Of a stretch of DNA of 8,205 nt, positions 6,007-8,205 are shown one piece after another (positions within the stretch are counted from its first letter, which is position 1; each line of letters opens with the position of its first letter). The notes beneath the pieces were generated by a model. It was not told where the DNA came from, did no database searches, and was given only the letters and a program-made list of their open reading frames with translations. Where the stretch lies: NCBI GenBank assembly GCA_002492465.1, contig DKYT01000005.1, positions 6,046 through 14,250 of the forward strand. Direction: 5' to 3'. This DNA comes from Lachnospiraceae bacterium UBA7093. Lineage in GTDB: Bacteria; Bacillota; Clostridia; Lachnospirales; Lachnospiraceae. The translations under genes were made by a program, and so were the position numbers.

Positions 6007-6078
6007 AGAATCATCTCCTTCCCCCGATAAAGGATGATTTCAGACAACGTATCTTTTCACAAGCAGGTTGCTTTTGTT

Positions 6079-6084
6079 ATTATA
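6079..6084 (-). promoter_or_regulatory. Candidate -10 element for the FlxA-like gene
   Basis: Read on the minus strand this is a perfect TATAAT, about 73 bases before the ATG. The hexamer 17 bases upstream (AAAGAT) is a poor -35. I see no convincing sigma-28 (flagellar) promoter on this strand. Confidence 0.32.
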
Positions 6085-6199
6085 CTTATTTATATTTTAC
6101 TATCTTTTGATGGGAAGATGCAAGACAAATTTCATGATATCTCTTATATTTGTAATGAAAATTTGGCGGGTTTGAAAAGTAACACAAATGAGTTGCGCA

Positions 6200-6228
6200 T
6201 TGATTTTTCTTTTAAATAAGAATATACT
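6200..6228 (+). promoter_or_regulatory. Sigma-A-type promoter of the chemotaxis receptor gene
   Basis: TTGATT (6200-6205) and TATACT (6223-6228) are separated by exactly 17 bases. The start would be near 6235, giving a leader of about 32 nt with AGGAGGGG at 6254-6261. A small palindrome, GTATA-TTG-TATAC (6239-6251), sits just after the predicted start and overlaps the approach to the ribosome binding site; it could be an operator. No sigma-28 signature is seen, although receptor genes are often under that sigma factor. Confidence 0.6.
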
Positions 6229-6266
6229 AAATTTGTAGGTATATTGTATACAGAGGAGGGGATTAA

Positions 6267-7991
6267 ATGAAGACAAAGGTGAGGAAAATCAGCATCCGGT
6301 GGAAGATATTGATACCGACAGCGCTCTTAATTATGGTTGTGTGCGGAGTTATAGGCTTTAATTCTTATATTCGTATGAAAACAGGCATGATTCAACTGGG
6401 GGTGGAAGAGGCTCAGATGGCAGCCTCGGTTGCGCAATCTGCAATAAGCGGTGATGTACTGACAAATATAGAGAAAGGGTTTGAGGATACGGATGAATAC
6501 AGCAGCGTATTAAAGGATCTGCAGCGAATTCAAAGTGTGTGCGGCATTGCATATATTTATACCCTTCATACAGATGATAACGTTCATCTTTACTATGGAA
6601 TTGATACTGACAGCAGCGCGGCCCGTAAGTATCCGGGAGACTTGTTTGCAGGAGAGTATGCGGAGTTCGCGGATGTATTTAGTGGAAATGAGTATGTACA
6701 GGACTATATTGACGAGACGGAAAGTGGAAAGTTGATTTCAGCTTACCTGCCTATACGTAACAGCGAGGGAAAGGTGGTGGCTGTACTTGGGTGTGATTAT
6801 GATGCGGCCTATGTAGCCGATAAAATTGAAGGTGCCCGCAACAGTATCCTTCAGATCGCAGTTTTTTGTCTTATCCTTGCCTTGCTCATATTGCATTTTG
6901 CCGTTAATGGCACTATGAGAAGTTTGCATAAGGTGGAACGCAAAATATACGACCTGGTGCACAATGAGGGGGATTTAACGCAGAAGTTGGAGATTTCTTC
7001 CGGTGATGAGCTGGAGCAGATAGCGGGAAATATTAATACCCTGCTGGAGTATATCAGAGGGATTATGTTAAATATTTCTTCCAATTCCATGCAATTGGGA
7101 ACGTCTACAGGAACCATTGCCCAAAGCCTTGTCAATGCAAAGGATAATATATCGGATATATCCGCAACCATGGAACAGATGAGCGCTGCTATGGAAGAGA
7201 CCAGCGCATCTTTGTATCATGTAAACGATTCGGTGGCAAATATCACGCAGAGTATAGGAGGTATTGCGCAAAAGGCTTCTGCAGAGCAGGATTCAGCCGC
7301 TGTCATTATGGATAAGGTACAGGCGATTTATGAAACGGCTGAGACGGACAGGACAAATGCGGCTCAGATGGCTGCAGAAATGTCGAAAGATGTAAATGAG
7401 CGGATTAAACGTTCAAAAGCAGTGGAGCAGATTAACGACCTGACGAAAGAAATCATTAAAATTACCAATCAAACAAGCCTGCTTGCGCTGAATGCAAATA
7501 TAGAGGCGGCAAGGGCCGGTGAGGCAGGAAAAGGTTTTGCCGTAGTAGCCGGGGAAATCGGTACATTGGCAAATAACTCTGCCCGTGCGGCTGAAGAAAT
7601 TCAAAAAGTCAGCCAGGAAGTAATCAATGCTGTGAATGAGCTGGCAAAGGAAGCGGAACGAATGATATGCTTTATGAATGAGACGGCGATGGCGGGATAT
7701 GAGAGGCTGTTGGATAACAGTCAAAATTACAAAAATGATGTAGGGCATTTGAGCGAAACGATGCAGGATTTTGCCAAAGAGAGCAGAAATCTAAATGAAA
7801 ATATTGACAAAATCAAGGAAGCGGTGGACGCTGTTAATATTGCAGTGGAGGAGAGCGCCCAAGGGGTTGTGGGCGTTACGGAAATGGCTTCCGACATGAC
7901 GCAGAGTATGGAAGAGATTAAGGTCGAAGCAGAAGGTAACAAGGAGATTGCGGCGCAGCTGGAAGCGGAGGTTGGAAAGTTTAAGCTATAG
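6267..7991 (+). CDS. Methyl-accepting chemotaxis protein with extracellular Cache-like sensor
   Basis: Transmembrane chemoreceptor that controls CheA through CheW and so steers flagellar rotation. Order over 574 residues: basic start, membrane helix 1 (about 13-33), an extracellular sensor of about 160 residues with Cache features (YIYTLHTDD, then FSG, then SAYLPIRNSEGKVVAVLGCDYD), membrane helix 2 (about 194-213), HAMP (about 214-265, with GDLTQKLEISSGDELEQIA) and the signalling helical hairpin. The tip is clear: NQTSLLALNANIEAARAGEA and GKGFAVVAGEIGTLA (401-435). Methylation-type sites are SAAMEETSAS (306-315) and VEESAQ (527-532). The HAMP lacks the usual early Pro. There is no C-terminal CheR-tethering pentapeptide; it ends VGKFKL. 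The cytoplasmic part after HAMP is about 305 residues, in line with a long Firmicutes class of around 44 heptads (rough count). AGGAGGGG lies 5 bases before the ATG. Ligand unknown; small carboxylates or amino acids are common for Cache domains. Confidence 0.96.
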   Translation: MKTKVRKISIRWKILIPTALLIMVVCGVIGFNSYIRMKTGMIQLGVEEAQMAASVAQSAISGDVLTNIEKGFEDTDEYSSVLKDLQRIQSVCGIAYIYTLHTDDNVHLYYGIDTDSSAARKYPGDLFAGEYAEFADVFSGNEYVQDYIDETESGKLISAYLPIRNSEGKVVAVLGCDYDAAYVADKIEGARNSILQIAVFCLILALLILHFAVNGTMRSLHKVERKIYDLVHNEGDLTQKLEISSGDELEQIAGNINTLLEYIRGIMLNISSNSMQLGTSTGTIAQSLVNAKDNISDISATMEQMSAAMEETSASLYHVNDSVANITQSIGGIAQKASAEQDSAAVIMDKVQAIYETAETDRTNAAQMAAEMSKDVNERIKRSKAVEQINDLTKEIIKITNQTSLLALNANIEAARAGEAGKGFAVVAGEIGTLANNSARAAEEIQKVSQEVINAVNELAKEAERMICFMNETAMAGYERLLDNSQNYKNDVGHLSETMQDFAKESRNLNENIDKIKEAVDAVNIAVEESAQGVVGVTEMASDMTQSMEEIKVEAEGNKEIAAQLEAEVGKFKL

Positions 7992-8079
7992 TCAATAGTT
8001 ACATTGACCACAGGCGGAGACTGTGGTGCTGGCAGAGCAAAATCTGACATTTTGCTCGCTTTTCTCAGCGTAGAACGCT
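7991..8079 (+). other. Run of four consecutive hairpins in the MCP/metallo-hydrolase gap
   Basis: Four perfect inverted repeats follow one another: GTCAAT/ATTGAC (7991-7996 and 8003-8008), CCACAG/CTGTGG (8008-8013 and 8021-8026), GAGCAAAAT/ATTTTGCTC (8035-8043 and 8049-8057) and AGCGT/ACGCT (8067-8071 and 8075-8079). The first begins at the last base of the MCP stop codon and the last ends 8 bases before the Shine-Dalgarno of the next gene. Almost the whole gap is thus potentially base-paired, as in a structured leader or a 3'-end element. I do not recognise a known riboswitch class. Confidence 0.5.
8035..8064 (+). terminator. Probable intrinsic terminator after the chemotaxis receptor gene
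   Basis: GAGCAAAAT and ATTTTGCTC form a perfect 9-bp stem around CTGAC and are followed by GCTTTTCTC. The T-run is short and interrupted, so termination may be partial. It could allow some read-through into the next gene or act as an attenuator for it. Confidence 0.45.
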
Positions 8080-8096
8080 TCGGAACGGAGGTAAAG

Positions 8097-8205
8097 ATGT
8101 ATGAACTGATACAGGTTAGCGAGAAGTGCTATTACATAAACTGCCCGGCAAAGATTGGAGTCTATGTTGCAGACCCGGATCATGTTTATCTGGTTGACAG
8201 CGGGA
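8097..8205 (+). CDS. Metallo-beta-lactamase-fold protein, N-terminal fragment cut by window edge
   Basis: Only 36 codons are visible before the window ends, in an open frame starting MYELIQVSEKCYYI, continuing AKIGVYV and ending VYLVDSG. This is the typical first beta-strand pair of MBL-fold hydrolases (a Y-I strand, then a V-L-I/V-DSG strand), normally followed some 30-40 residues later by the zinc-binding HxHxDH motif, which lies outside the window. GGAGGT at 8087-8092 precedes the ATG by 4-5 bases, so the start is well supported. The reaction cannot be told from this fragment: the fold covers thiol-ester, phosphoester and beta-lactam hydrolases and others. It may share a transcript with the MCP or be separated from it by the hairpins between them. 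Confidence 0.72.
   Translation, partial: MYELIQVSEKCYYINCPAKIGVYVADPDHVYLVDSG

Noticed and set aside
6005..6030. Plus-strand CCCCGATAA resembling a sigma-28 -10, with TAGA upstream
   Set aside because: The spacer is about 13 bases, shorter than the usual 15 or so. The site is over 200 bases from the MCP start and overlaps the ribosome binding site of the opposite gene.
6034..6219. 61-codon plus-strand frame in the FlxA-like/MCP gap
   Set aside because: It has no Shine-Dalgarno sequence, an A/T-rich composition typical of spacer, and it overlaps the MCP promoter. A hydrophobic stretch (VAFVIILIYILL) is noted but is not enough.
7727..8050. Minus-strand frame over the MCP 3' end and the following gap
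   Set aside because: The Ser/Ala-rich text is the reverse of the MCP helical repeats; no start signal.
1..8205. Search by eye for CRISPR repeats, tRNA or rRNA genes, transposase or integrase genes and prophage genes
   Set aside because: No regularly spaced repeats, cloverleaf, conserved rRNA strings or mobile-element protein motifs were seen.

Overview
This window looks like chromosomal DNA of a low- to mid-GC anaerobic Bacillota, most likely a motile member of the Lachnospiraceae or related Clostridia. The reasons are strong AGGAGG-type ribosome binding sites, a DUF2000 protein, an AgrC-like GHKL histidine kinase, a FlxA-like coiled-coil protein and a Cache-type methyl-accepting chemotaxis protein (MCP) with Firmicutes-style signalling sequence. 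No phage, transposase, integrase, CRISPR array, tRNA or rRNA was recognised. No complete new system is evident; the unusual signals are mostly small and non-coding.

Left part (1-2813). The 3' part of a DUF2000 gene is followed by a short relic of an RNA polymerase sigma factor, of which only the region 2 core is readable. A probable rightward terminator lies inside the 3' end of the next gene. That gene, on the minus strand, encodes a seven-helix AgrC/VirS-type sensor kinase without an adjacent response regulator. Divergent from it across about 250 bp of promoter-like and inverted-repeat DNA is a small putative lipoprotein of unknown role. A short stretch with no convincing gene separates the lipoprotein from the convergent LysR gene.

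Middle part (2814-5034). A LysR-type regulator (minus) and an aldo/keto reductase (plus) form a classical divergent pair. A 9-bp perfect inverted repeat in the 243-bp gap is a plausible operator, so the regulator probably controls the reductase and perhaps itself. Downstream of the reductase are 277 bp holding a second long inverted repeat and a strong terminator that can serve both converging genes.

Right part (5035-8205). A FlxA-like coiled-coil protein (minus) carrying a diverged internal duplication is divergent from a complete 574-residue MCP (plus) with a good sigma-A-type promoter. The gap after the MCP contains four back-to-back hairpins, one of them terminator-like, and then the first 36 codons of a probable metallo-beta-lactamase-fold protein cut by the window edge. 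The FlxA-like protein and the MCP point to a motile cell, but no flagellar structural or che genes are present here.
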